Source: Echinococcus granulosus (Eukaryota > Platyhelminthes > Cestoda > Cyclophyllidea > Taeniidae). From it: DNA of 64,000 nt. The DNA lies in assembly GCF_000524195.1 (NCBI RefSeq), contig NW_020170444.1:126616-190615 (forward strand), in the 5' to 3' direction. Below the pieces are notes generated by a model, which was not told where the DNA came from, did no database searches, and was given only the letters and a program-made list of their open reading frames with translations. The position numbers and the translations under genes are program-made. Of this stretch, positions 49,801-61,049 are shown one piece after another (the first letter of the stretch is position 1; each line of letters begins with the position of its first letter).

Positions 49801-52800
49801 CGGGTTTTCACAATATACAGGGCGAGATAACTCGTTGGAGAAGAATAGTCACTTGACATGAGCAAACGCGACTAATAACTGCTCTATTTTTTTCATGGTC
49901 ATTCGAATTAAGCTGCATTTTTCCTATGCTATCTGACTTTACTGTTTCCATCCGCAAACTCTTATCCACCACTGCTTCCACAATACTCGACTAAAGTTTG
50001 CTACTTTTGATCTGTAGAGATATGCAAATTCCAGCGACGGAGCACTATATCTGTGACTTCTCTGGTAATGTGTACCTTTCTGTGTAAATTTAAAATTAAT
50101 GACATAAATTTAATTAATGAAAGTAAGCTAATATGTGCATAACGTGTTTCAATTTTTTTCCGTTAGTGATAAGAACACCGCATATTATCAAAAGTCGAGT
50201 CTTGTTAGTCAACCATTACTTAATCGGTTCTGACATTAGAGGGGAAAATCTGGGGCAGACAAGTTACTTTTCCATTTTTTACGTTCTTGCGGACATTTTA
50301 AATTTCAACTAGCAAATGCGCTTCCAACTTCATTCAAACTTTTTGGTCAAATATAAGAAAGGTGGGAGTGAATTGGTCTTTCAAGCGAAAAAAACATGAA
50401 GCAATTACGATTATTAATAAAGGGGGATACATAAACGAAATCGCCATTAAACAGTATACTGCTCCACATAGGGTACGCAGCTACTGAGATGCGAGGTGGC
50501 GGGTGATCGAAGACGGTCACTCATTTTTTGGCATGGCACGCTGCAGTGACCCTTTGCAACGGCTGAATACTTGTGAAATCTATGCCATTGTATGCACATT
50601 ATATTGTACACATGAATGAGGCTGGTTAAACATGCATTGGTATATTCGTGTGGCCATCTTTACTATTCTCGATGCCACTTTCTTGCTATTTCAAATTCCC
50701 ATATCATACATCCACTGAATTAAGACGAAGAATCATTCAAGCTTGTCCATTTTATGCGCATCGGCTAACTTGGTTTACAAAAGTTTATAATCTTTTGCAC
50801 AAATTGAGCAAAAAATGCTGTACCAAAACTATGGTAAAGAAATTAATTTAAGCAACAACTATTTGGCAATTAATCACCCAAAAAAGGTGCAGCGCATTGA
50901 GGAAAGCCCTTTACTCTTCATGAGGAAGAATTAAGCCTCATCATAGACTACCAACTTTAAGGTTAACAGTGCTGGCACCTATACTGACTGGAAATAAAAA
51001 TGTAGAATAATATGATGCGGTCTTGAGATATCTCAGAAGCGATTGAAGGTCGAATTTAGTCTCTTATCAATTGCTTTTGATCATCTACTTCTGTGACGTA
51101 AGAAAGGAAGTGCTTTTACGCTGCAAGGTAAACAAAAATAGTATTCTCTTCATACTAAAAATAATCAACTATAAGAACCTTCTTAAAATATTTCATTTGT
51201 TGTAATAATTACCACTGCAGCCCATAAAACTACCTTTGTTTCACGAAGCTAAAGTGTGTCTAAATTTCAACCTTTATAAGATGTTTCACCTACGGGATCC
51301 TCTTTCATTCCCTTTATTTTCCATCTGTTTGTTCTTTATGCATACCAGTGCCCAAAAACGGCTCTAAGAGATAGTGGTAATAAAAACGTGGATGAATTGA
51401 AATTAAGAAAATACGGGTAAAGCGGCTGACGACATTGAGAGGACGCATCTCAGCCGCAAACAATTCATCAAGAACAAGTGGATATGTTTTACACAAAACT
51501 GAATGAATATTAGCTCTGTGATGACAATGTGATGTACGTCTTGGAAAGCTTGGGTGAAAAATATGTGGAGTAAGAGGGTTGTTTGACGATGACGAATGGT
51601 AGAGCGGCCCACTTAAGTAATGTTTAACCACAAAACCGCAAGTCCCATTGCTCATCACTGGTCAATTTTTTTTGGTCACTTGAGTGAAGTCTCCATCCAA
51701 CAGTGTGCTTTCGTCACCTACTTAAAGAAAGTGAAGAAAATGGTATTAATGGTCGCTGTTAGTTTACGTTGCACCCACTAGATGTGTAGATTTCAAAACA
51801 TTCGCCCGCCCTTTAATAGCGCCGGCAACAAGTTGCTTCACTGTCGCTTACGTGCAGAAAGAATAAAAGTTGTTGAAACATTATGCTCAGGTGATTTCTC
51901 TCAATATCGACTTACAATTCTCCGTTTTCACTAAAAAGAGGCGGTTTTAGTGACTCATTACCAAATGCAAAGATTTTACAATATTTCGACTAAACAAAGT
52001 ATATGATAAGATGTACTTAAAACCTTATTCATGAGCTAAACAATCCTCAGCCACTTCTGTCCGTTTATTTAACAGATAGTCCATGAGGTGAGGGATCACG
52101 ATGAGAGAAAAATATCACTTTAAAGGGCACCGTACGGATAGACTGACGTTGTTGTATGATCGCATAACTGTCTCAATCCACCTTCGCTCAATTAAACTCA
52201 TAAGACTAAATGCAGAAAACTGTAATCTTGGCTGGCAAGGTAAAAAATGTTAAATTCTTTGACAAAATATTTGGATCGCACCTCTGCCTACTAGCTGCGA
52301 CAATTTGAACAGCTTTTCTGATCTTGGCAATAAAAGCGTATGCCTTTTAGAATTTAGCATCCGGCTCAGTGATAATCACCACGGTGGCTGATTTCATTCA
52401 TTAACTTTTTTTTCGTTTTTCTTGCACAGATTACTGGTTGTAATTAATAAATTTGAATTTAAGTACGGTTTTTTTATGCTAAAACCTCACTGCTACTGAT
52501 TTTGAATACTTTTACATTAAGAATATTAAAATCGTCGGCACTGAATTTAATATTTTAGAGTAAGTAATCTGATTGAAGAAATTGAAATTTGATGTGGATG
52601 GCCTCTTGACACGATGTTACAGTGCTTTACGCTTCACATCCAGAAGGAGTTTGACACACATTCAACAGTTGTGTTTATGGACTAAACGGGCATGGTCGAG
52701 ATTCAGCAGAAGTTTTGCAGTCCAGGAGTAACCACTTCAGGCTCTGGCGGAATGCTGTTTTTAAAAATATAGGTATTCACCTGTACGTGGACAGCGATTC

Positions 52801-53100
52801 CGCCCAATGAAGATATATTAACCTACTTGTGCAGAATTTACGCATTTCTACCCCTTCCGATTCCAGTACAAATTATGGCATTTAGGAGTTGCTGTTGTTA
52901 ATCTCACACTGACCAAGAAAGATACCCTTCGGAAAGGACTACGGTAACCTCAAAACGTGTCATAATAAACCAGCATCTGGACTATAAAACCTTGTAAATT
53001 AAATTATGTGGTAAAAGTCGCAGTGCTAAATTCTTTTCCTTACTTTTACTTCATTTTATTGCTATCATGAGTTAGTGGATGTGATGAGTACAAGATATTC
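43899..53100. other. Nine-kilobase stretch without recognisable genes
   Basis: Strongly AT-rich and broken by stops in all frames. Contents I could note: a short perfect hairpin at 45257-45279, and slightly GC-richer islands near 47.9-48.0 kb and 49.5-49.65 kb that may be old repeats. I see no splice-bounded exons with protein-like content, no tRNA and no tandem array. The frames at 47784-48032 and 51314-51658 lack any motif. Confidence 0.4.
45257..45279. repeat. Short perfect inverted repeat
   Basis: AGCTCTCGG, a five-base loop, then CCGAGAGCT; the flanks (ccttt and ttaaagg) extend the pairing with a small bulge. It stands out in AT-rich non-coding sequence. It could be a fold in a non-coding transcript or chance. 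Confidence 0.4.
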
Positions 53101-53104
53101 GCGA

Positions 53105-53362
53105 CTATGCCAAGGCCTTGTTATTGCTGGATTGACTCAATCCTAGCGTTGAGTCCCTTGTTGTGAATTTAAACGGAACAATTCGTTGAGTTAAAAGCTT
53201 ACCAATCTGAAAGCATTTACCAACCTTCTTTTCCAAACGCACAATCCCGGTTTTGTTGGGCGCACGGGAAGCAGTACAGATCTTGTCGATCAGCTGCCAA
53301 AACATTGAAATTATAAGCTCTCTACTGAGACGGGAATTGATACAACAACTAGATTGCTGCAA
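53105..53362 (-). other. Possible isolated exon or gene fragment
   Basis: Minus-strand frame of 85 codons. Its middle, beginning at an acceptor-like ggcag and reading LIDKICTASRAPNKTGIVRL, has codon content unlike the surrounding AT-rich DNA. I do not recognise it. It lies downstream, on the same strand, of the broken coding sequence at 53.7-54.9 kb and may be part of it. Confidence 0.25.
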
Positions 53363-53714
53363 AGATGTTTATTTATGATATTTGCGTGATGTAATGAAAT
53401 TTTTATGGTCTCAGCATCATCATGAATAGCAAATGAAGGCAATAAGAATGGATAATGCCAAAATTCAAAGAGAAGGCCATTATTAAGGTCATCAGGTATG
53501 TTCACTTCCTTATATACATATTTAAGCAATGTTTTATTAACTCCAATTCTCCGTGCTAATCCCCTGGATGGTTACATCGCTGTATTTCAATCCCCTTATT
53601 CACAATTATTCAAAGCATTATGGCAAGACAATATTTTCTCAGAACGCCTTAAATGATTTAAGCTTTCAAAATTTATTTGCATTCACTGGATCGCAGTTCC
53701 TTCATATCAAGCAC

Positions 53715-54850
53715 TCATTTTAAAGTCCCAGCGTTCGGGTCACCCATGGAAGCGTTAAAAGCATAAGAGTATGAAAACTGCTTTGTTATTCCTGTTCCGA
53801 AGGCCATAGTGAAGCACTGGGCCATCGGCGGTAATTTCGGGCAGCGGAAGACTCTAAAGTTTGCATAGTGTCTTTCTCGATGATTCTGATGGTTAATCTT
53901 CCTATGAGGCGAGTGCAGTGGATTCAACAGAATCACAACCAGCCACAAGACAAACATCCAATGAGTTCGCATCAAAGCAAGTCGGCCCTGTATCTAACAG
54001 TGTTGATTTTTTTTTCTCCAATTTAAGGTGTGCAAAGAGGAGTACCTTCCTAAGTTTATCCAAGACTGGATCATATTTTACAACAAACAAATTTTGTGCA
54101 CCAGTTTCTTCTTTTAGAACATTTATCAAAAAACAAGTCGCATTTTTGACTCTTAATCAAATTTTAATGACATTTTTGTGGTCCTCCTTCGAATGTTTAG
54201 CATGTTCGACGTCAGTAAAGGAAATTTGGAAAAAACTTGAATGAGAATACAGGCTCATCGGGTTTCACATCTTTATGTCATTCCTTCTTTCTAATTACTT
54301 TGCAACTTGAGAAATTCTCAGCCTTTTACTCAAGCCACTTTTGGCCTCTAGCAACGAAAGAGGGACTATATTTTGGCACTCCAAATTTCGGCGTATGCAC
54401 TTCAGGCCTTGTCGTGTACACAAACCCATCCATTTGCAGTGACGCTTCCTTCTATGGCATTTTAATTAGAAATTAGTCCGCCTGTTCAAATGTAATTCCT
54501 ACTTGAAACACCAGTAGTGCTTCCTGTAGATAGTCAACAGTAAAGCAATGTTATATTACCACAGATGAATGTTTGCTAAAACTTTGGGAAAGAAATGTTG
54601 GCAGATGAAGTCTGAGAATGAGAATTAGAATTGTTTTACAATGTGAAAAGCCCACAGCTCGTGTTGAATTCCCAGTCAGAGTCATCAAATTGCCGCTAAC
54701 CATAATAAAATTACCATTGGATTTTCAAGACTTGCCAAAAAATTCGTCGACTCGAAGCTATTGTCTTGATTTCCAGCTTTTTAATCAAAAGCCTGCAATT
54801 CGGCAAAACGAGTCTTTACGTCGAAATGAACCATACCAACATTAACAAGG
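53715..54850 (-). pseudogene. Broken coding sequence of unknown family
   Basis: Reading down the minus strand, several protein-like stretches follow one another in different frames and are interrupted by stops: VHFDVKTRFAELQAFD (near 54810), NLMTLTGNSTRAVGFSH (near 54680), DGFVYTTRPEVHTPKFGVPK (near 54420), KPDEPVFSFKFFPNF (near 54250), VEHAKHSKEDHKNVIKI (near 54200), and a longer open run at 54129-53902 containing KEETGAQNLFVVKYDPVLDK. The frame changes and stops without splice signals point to a decayed gene or retrocopy. I cannot name the parent. Overlapping plus-strand frames here are likely shadows. Confidence 0.35.
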
Positions 54851-56280
54851 AAACATAAACGCACGTCTATATAATGGCACACGTAAAACCATAATTATGG
54901 TGTGAAATTAGAGATTATTTTCGCTGACTTTGACACAATTTGGGTGCTTTTTCGGCATGACTTTCAATTAAGCTAGGCTCTACCTCACTAGATGGAGAAA
55001 CTGAAAGCTTTCCAAACACTTAGAGACAATGTCGCTGGATGGATAAACAATTCAAAATTGACATAAAAGTAATAACAAAACTGCCCAAATAGTTTTGAGG
55101 AGTAAGGTGGAATTATTCTCCTTTTAAAGGAAACAATCGTGCAGGAGGTTCCTTTCTGGGACACTTTTAATGGATGGTATGACTGAAATTGTGTGCAGTT
55201 TTCATAAAAAATTAATTTCGGAAATCCGAAGAAGTTTTATTTGTTAAAATAGCCAATTGAAATCTATAAAGCACAAATGTGCTTCGAATCTCACGCGGTT
55301 TTGGCTGTGGAACCCAAAATTTATCCCGACTCATCAGTTTACCATTATTATCCCACTTTTATTTTCCGTCTGTCTATTCGGCTACGCATAGCATTGCTAG
55401 TATTAAGGAAACGTGATGAGCATTACCTAAACTTAATGTAGGTTATGAGGAGGTGGATGCGACTATAGGCAAGGGAATTTCTCACTTCTCCCCATCCTAT
55501 TTAAATGTGTAACATTTTGTACGTGAAATTAGTTGGTGGTACGAAATATGAGGAATTTTGTTGTTTGCTAGTTGACGTAAATATTAATTAACCGCTCATC
55601 TCGTGTTAACTCTCTACTGGTGCCTTATGACTCTACATAGTGAAGGTAATACATCTCTCTTCAATTGATTCACCACCAGTGATTCAATCAATCCGTTTGA
55701 CCATCTTTTGGCGGTGCATTTCAGTGCCAAGTGCTATACGAACGGATGTCTGTCCCTGCCTTATCATGCATGCAATTGAACAACCGCGTACATTTTACAT
55801 GTGCCTACCAGTTATTACAGTGTGAGATACCAAATATCCTCCGACCTTTTCCTTTATCAAGCATACTCTAGATTACTCACAGTGCTTCATTATGACGTAA
55901 TTGGACTTCCTCTTACCAATTTGTATGTCTATATCCCATTTTGCATTAACTTTCCCCAAATGCAGCCAAATCGTAGGCTGCGCACTACAAGTTTGTTCAT
56001 ATTTATCAAAAATTATAACTGACTACAGCATTGACGAAATCCCCGAACAAATATTTCTACATCAAACTAGACTCGGAATTCTGGTGCAAGTGTTATTCCC
56101 ATTCAGTGCGGTTTACCCCTGGTAATTTTCTAAAAACGTCTGCCCAAACTGCCTAATTAAAAGTCAGCGTTTTACTATGGCCATAGGGTACGAGTGCAAA
56201 TCTATTCAATTTTTTAAATATAAAATATACTAAATTAAAAAAGGCCTTCTTAATGCTGTTTAGAGCTACTATATGCTGTT
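54851..56280. other. Upstream flank of the neuropeptide F gene
   Basis: AT-rich non-coding sequence with small plus-strand frames of random character (55640-56125). It is the presumed distal promoter region of the neuropeptide gene; I see no specific sites until the CCAAT/TATA pair just before that gene. Confidence 0.4.
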
Positions 56281-56295
56281 CAATCTGCGTGCGCT

Positions 56296-56318
56296 GATTG
56301 GTTTCGAGGCGTTTATAA
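56296..56318 (+). promoter_or_regulatory. NPF core promoter: inverted CCAAT and TATA
   Basis: GATTGG (an inverted CCAAT box) at 56296-56301 and TATAA at 56314-56318 lie 42 bases or more before the chosen start codon at 56360. A start site near 56345 would give a leader of about 15 bases. This argues against the in-frame ATG at 56273, which precedes the TATA box. Inferred from spacing only. Confidence 0.45.
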
Positions 56319-56359
56319 GAGGAGGTGGAGGCCGTCTTTCGACTAGTACACCTTTAAGC

Positions 56360-57831
56360 ATGTCCCTCATGACGATATCCTCACTACTCACTGCCACGCT
56401 TTGCCTAGGTTTACTCCAAGTTTCGAGTGCCTATCGACATTCCACTTCGCAATTTCGAGATAGATTCATACCCATAGAGGAGGAAAACCTCTGGCCTTAC
56501 TGGATGGATGATCCTGATATTGATGGCGAGGAGCAGATGGTGAGTGATAGGATGAACAAGAAGAGTCACCCAACGGTGCCCTCGCTGCCGCAATATCTCG
56601 AACGGTTGAAGAAGTTTCAGAGTCTGAAAGATAAGGAGAAATACGTTGCTGCCCTTAACTCCTACTACATGATATTTGGTCGCCCCAGGTGTGCCATTTA
56701 CTTTTTTTACTTTATTTAAACCATTTTTACAGTTTCATTATCCTCCTCCTAATTTACAGAAATTTATTTACTTATCATAGAGAAAATCAGAACGACTTAT
56801 TTATTGGGGAATATTAAAGAGTGTATTGATGTCAAATTACCCAAAAAACTAAGCAAATTATACATAAAATACTAAGTGTTAGTTGTGCAATTCGCACTAT
56901 ACACACTTTTTACTTCAAGCTTACTACTCAAGCATACTTTTTTTTTATTTTACAAAGTTACACCGAGTAATGGAAATTTAATATTTCCTCTTTTTAACTT
57001 ATGAGGCAGTATTTATCAATTATATAGCAAACATTAAAAGTGACAACTAATCTAACTTCATTATGTTAGAATGCTGCGCTTGTAAAATAAGTTAATCGGC
57101 CTCGACTCATTTATTCTAATTAGCCTAAAACAAAAGCGGTAGTTTAAATAACAGAGGGAAAGTTTTGCCAATAAGCCCGCATTCACTGGCATAGTAAGAT
57201 ATTTTGCATCACAAAAAACTTCGGTTTTATGGTTCATATACAAGGGAAGTCAATCATTAAAAGACATTTTTTAAATTTGAGATAGACGTAGGGGCGAGTT
57301 GCCATGCCTGAGATCCGACATATCCACCATTCTAGATGGCATTTTTATTGTAATGCGCATTCACTCAAAACCCTTGAATTTCAAATCAAGCCTTCAGTCC
57401 TGTGATCAGTAGAATCTCTAGAGCCTTGACAAAAATACTTCGAATTTTCGCTCCTCACTTCCGGTTTAATTTCCATTCTCCAAAGATATCCAAGAATTCT
57501 TCTCAGCTTGTATTAATGTAGACTTTTCAGCCCCAACTTTGTCAATTCTTCTCCGTTTTTGAATACAATTCTATATTGTTCATTTAGTCTTTTAATTTCC
57601 AATAATTTGCATTTAATTTAAGTCCCTCTTGAAAAGGATCGACCATTTTTTGAGATCGGTTCTTTTCTTGAAACAAATAAAAGGACGATATCTGTATCTT
57701 AATTAAGCTTTCGGAGCATTTGTTTAAATGAACTTCTGTCGGAACTTTTTCCCTTCGTTTTTATAAGTTTACGCACAATTATTTTTGCCTGATTTAAACA
57801 AGGTACCTTTTCGACTTTTAGATTTGGCTAA
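56360..57831 (+). CDS. npf: Neuropeptide F precursor, two coding exons
   Basis: Precursor of an amidated neuropeptide of the NPF/NPY family, secreted from neurons. Coding exons 56360-56688 and 57822-57831, 112 residues. Signal peptide about 1-24 (MSLMTISSLL to SSA). Then a spacer of about 45 residues rich in acidic residues (PIEEENLWPYWMDDPDIDGEE), a dibasic Lys-Lys cleavage site, and a 43-residue peptide ending YYMIFGRPRF. Tyr occurs at positions 10 and 17 from the C-terminal Phe, as in all flatworm NPFs. The 1,133-base intron lies in phase 2 in the penultimate Arg codon (AG/A), the hallmark position of this gene family. Exon 2 supplies only the end of that Arg codon, Phe, Gly (amide donor) and TAA. 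The acceptor is cgacttttag. Exon 2 is inferred from this logic, not from transcript data. Confidence 0.9.
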
Positions 57832-59454
57832 ATTACACTTCTGAGGTGCGTCAAATTGTCAATTTCATTTCTATGCTTTTAATAATAATTATAAATAATG
57901 GGTTTGCAATTCTTCCTCGTATTGTATGCAACAAACCAACGCGGGATGTTGAGCCTTTTAATCGCAGATTGAATGGCTGGAAACCCCGTTTACGTTAGCT
58001 TATTTTAACTATAGACATGGGATAATCTGTTATCTTGAATTTACGATAGTACTTTATCACTCTGTCAGCAGTCTTTGGGAAATATAGGGAATAGGAACCT
58101 TTAGTATAGACATACTTATATTATAGAGAGAAACCAGGGAAGGTGATATGGGTGGACAGTAAGAGCTCTTTTGGTGAGCGACTCGAGGGTTGGAAGATCC
58201 ACGGAGTCTTATGGGAAGTAACAACACGTTACAATTGGAAGATAAAGGCGTCACATTAATTACCATTAATGTAAAAAGATGGAAAAATTCTAGTTGGGCT
58301 GTGATATTGTCTATTAATAGACTTTTAATATTCCAAGCTCAACAAAGTGTGGTGGGGTCAGGTATGAAAAAGTATTAGTTCTTCCATTCTACGGTTCCAT
58401 CAAAAGGTTTAAAGAAAAAAGTTTTCATTAATATTCTAGATTTAGTTAAAATATAGAAGGATTGTGTCCGCCAAGGAAGGCAATATTTGACCAAGTGAGA
58501 TCTGCAATGAGCTATGGGAGAGTAGAATGGAAGGAGTCTAACAACAAGCGCATTGTCTCCTATGCGTTAAATAAAAGCCATTTTCTCTCGCAATAAATAA
58601 GCGTTTTAGACCTTCACCTAATTAGTGTAATGATAGACATTAGATTACGAACCGAACGCAGGAGCTACTTACGATGATTTCAGATGGCGCCGCTCTGCTT
58701 ACTGTGGATATATTATCCGTTTTAGGCTAGAAGCTATAAAGTGCTTTTCTTTTAAAACCATAATGGATTTACTCGTTGTGCTGTTACTTACTCATCCAGC
58801 ATGCACTTATCTACCAGACGTCGGTAGTCTACTATGCACTTTTACAAAAGAGCATCACAACAAGATAAAATGCATAAAAAATAATAAAGCAAATAAATCG
58901 GGCCATTAGTAAATGTTAATATTATTTTTACTAGCGTAAATAAAAAGTTCTACACAGTAAAAGTGAAATTTTTCGCGTTTATTAACAATTTTGTGGGTAA
59001 GTTTGTGTTATGAAATGGTAAAATCTTTGTTGTTTACTTTTCGTCCCACTTAGAAATGCTTTCTTCTCATCAGTATTACATTTGTGAATCATTTCAAATT
59101 ATGTAAAATATGACTATTAGCAAATTGTAGTTTAAAAGGACGAAATTCTATTCACCGTTGACGCAGAGAAATCAGCCAAATGTTACGTCAACTTCCAACA
59201 ACCAAACAAATTGGAAACGGGCTTTTAAAAAAGTAACTTCATGAAAAAGTGCAAATGATTAAAATCACATAAGTGGGTATTATGACCTTGTACAACATGG
59301 AAAATGAAGCTTTTAAGCAAAACGAGTATCCCTTGAAACAAATCTTCCAATAAATTCTAAAACCATAATTATGAAAGAACGCTTCGTTAAGGGTCGGAGG
59401 TTATTCGGTATCTCATATTATAATGGCTAGTAAGCACCTGTAAAATGTACGTGA
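57832..59454. other. Intergenic region after the NPF gene
   Basis: AT-rich, no supported gene. It should contain the NPF 3' untranslated region; I see no dominating repeat or RNA gene. Confidence 0.4.
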
Positions 59455-59671
59455 TTACTCGTGCGCATGCATGGTAAGACAGGAGCAGACGTCCGCCAGC
59501 ATATTTGTAGGCCATTCTTTATCGTAGTTGACCACATTTCCCTGCTTCTTTGGATTACCACATCACATAACAGCGGTTGAAATAAGCTGATGGAAGCTAC
59601 TCCACCTTGCCTACCTTCCGAAGCAAGTTTCCACTCGGTTCCAAGGCGACAGAAACCTTCGCGAAATTCAT
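59455..59671 (-). CDS. Small or C-terminal coding segment, two exons
   Basis: Exons 59671-59615 and 59541-59455 are joined by a 73-base intron (donor gtaggc, acceptor aagcag) in phase 0. From the ATG at 59671 they encode 47 residues, MNFAKVSVALEPSGNLLRK then GNVVNYDKEWPTNMLAD and a Cys/His-containing tail (CSCLTMHAHE), ending TAA. A good acceptor (gtatttcag) lies just upstream of the ATG, with an open frame back to it, so these may be the last two exons of a larger gene. I do not recognise the product. Confidence 0.4.
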
Positions 59672-60470
59672 GTAGCATTTACTGCTGAAATACACCACCA
59701 AAAATTAAAGAAATTACTGGTAGTGAATCAGTTGAAGAGAGATGAATTACCTTCTTTACTTTGATGAGTCGCGATACACCAGTGAAGCGTTAACACGAGA
59801 TGTACGATTAGTTAAAGCCACATTTAAGTGTTGAGGGAATGTTATGGAGTTCACTAAGCAAATGGATACTAGATGCATTAAAAAGTGGCGATAAGCTTGA
59901 AAGAATACTGAGTCTACGTTCTGCACCTCCTTCGAGTAGGCTACGAAAGTACAGCTTGGAAAGAGGCTGCTTGTCGAATGACCAGGAGACGGATTGGCAT
60001 ATGAGGAAACACAGGACTTCTGGTTTTATATTTTAGCATTATTAAGTGAGCGGTCGTGCTATTGGCTAGCGCCAAACGATCTGCTCATCACCTTTGCTTC
60101 CCACTCTACACTTTTAAAACACCCACCATGTCCCTACTACAAAACTGCGCCTAATTCATGTGTGTGTGGTGGTCTGCAGATCCATTCGTCCCCTAGGTGT
60201 CGTCAGCTCGCTGAATACCAAACATCATTTACGGCTGCGATGTATCTAATTTTTGCAACTCAATATGAATGAAGGTGTGCAAGACAAAATCTGGCTTCTT
60301 GAGAATTAGCCGGGAATAGTGGAAGAGGCCTTAACCGGAAAACCTATTATTCTTCTTACAAGGTAATACAAAATCTTGCACGCTAAGGCAAAGCAAAACT
60401 TGTCAGTGAGATGTACATTTCATTAACGATGGCAGGGAAGGGGGCAAAGAGAAAGGTAAGAAGGCAATTC

Positions 60471-60794
60471 TCATTCCTCATCCTCATCTTCAGAGTCAGA
60501 CCTATATTTCTAGAAGTAAAGATTACAAATTTACCTTAAAATTGATATAAAGCATCCATTCCACAGAGGGGAGGACTACTGGAAGAAAATGTGAGACGGA
60601 AATAAAACTAGTTCTGGACAGGCTTTGTGTTTCAGGAGTCGTAATTTTTGTCTATTTGAATATGAGAGCAAGTTTTCGTCTTGCTGGGAATATATTAAGA
60701 AGATTTAACCAAATTTGACGATTAAATCCATTCAACACTTACTTCTCCATGCCGTAATTCCTAAGAGCATTTCTGATACACTCGCAAGCAACAC
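60471..60794 (-). CDS. Last two exons of an unidentified gene
   Basis: Exon 60794-60743 (acceptor tttttag, donor gtaagt) encodes VACECIRNALRNYGME. It joins in phase 2 to terminal exon 60501-60471, giving K then SDSEDEDEE and TGA. The very acidic Ser/Asp/Glu C-terminus suggests a casein kinase 2 target, but I cannot name the protein. The preceding exon was not found before the tandem repeat begins at about 61.05 kb; it may lie beyond the repeat or outside the window. Confidence 0.45.
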
Positions 60795-61049
60795 CTAAAA
60801 ATCCTAGCAGAAACACATTTGGCCAAACGATAAATAAATTTAACATTCAATAAACTGAAACGTTTAGCAAATCAAGAAACAATGCCATTATTAAGTTTTA
60901 AAATCCTAAGACTTTGTAAAAGCAGTAAGTTTCTTTAGCACAAAAACATAAAACAAGAGTAAAATAGAGCCTTAATTGAGAAAGCTGTTTAAATCCAAAC
61001 TTCTCTCCAATTAAAATCATCTTTTTGTCGCGGAATATTCCCTATACAT

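Noticed and set aside
56273..56359. Upstream in-frame ATG of the NPF open frame
   Set aside because: It would put 29 residues ahead of the signal peptide and lies upstream of the TATA box; the ATG at 56360 starts a standard signal sequence.
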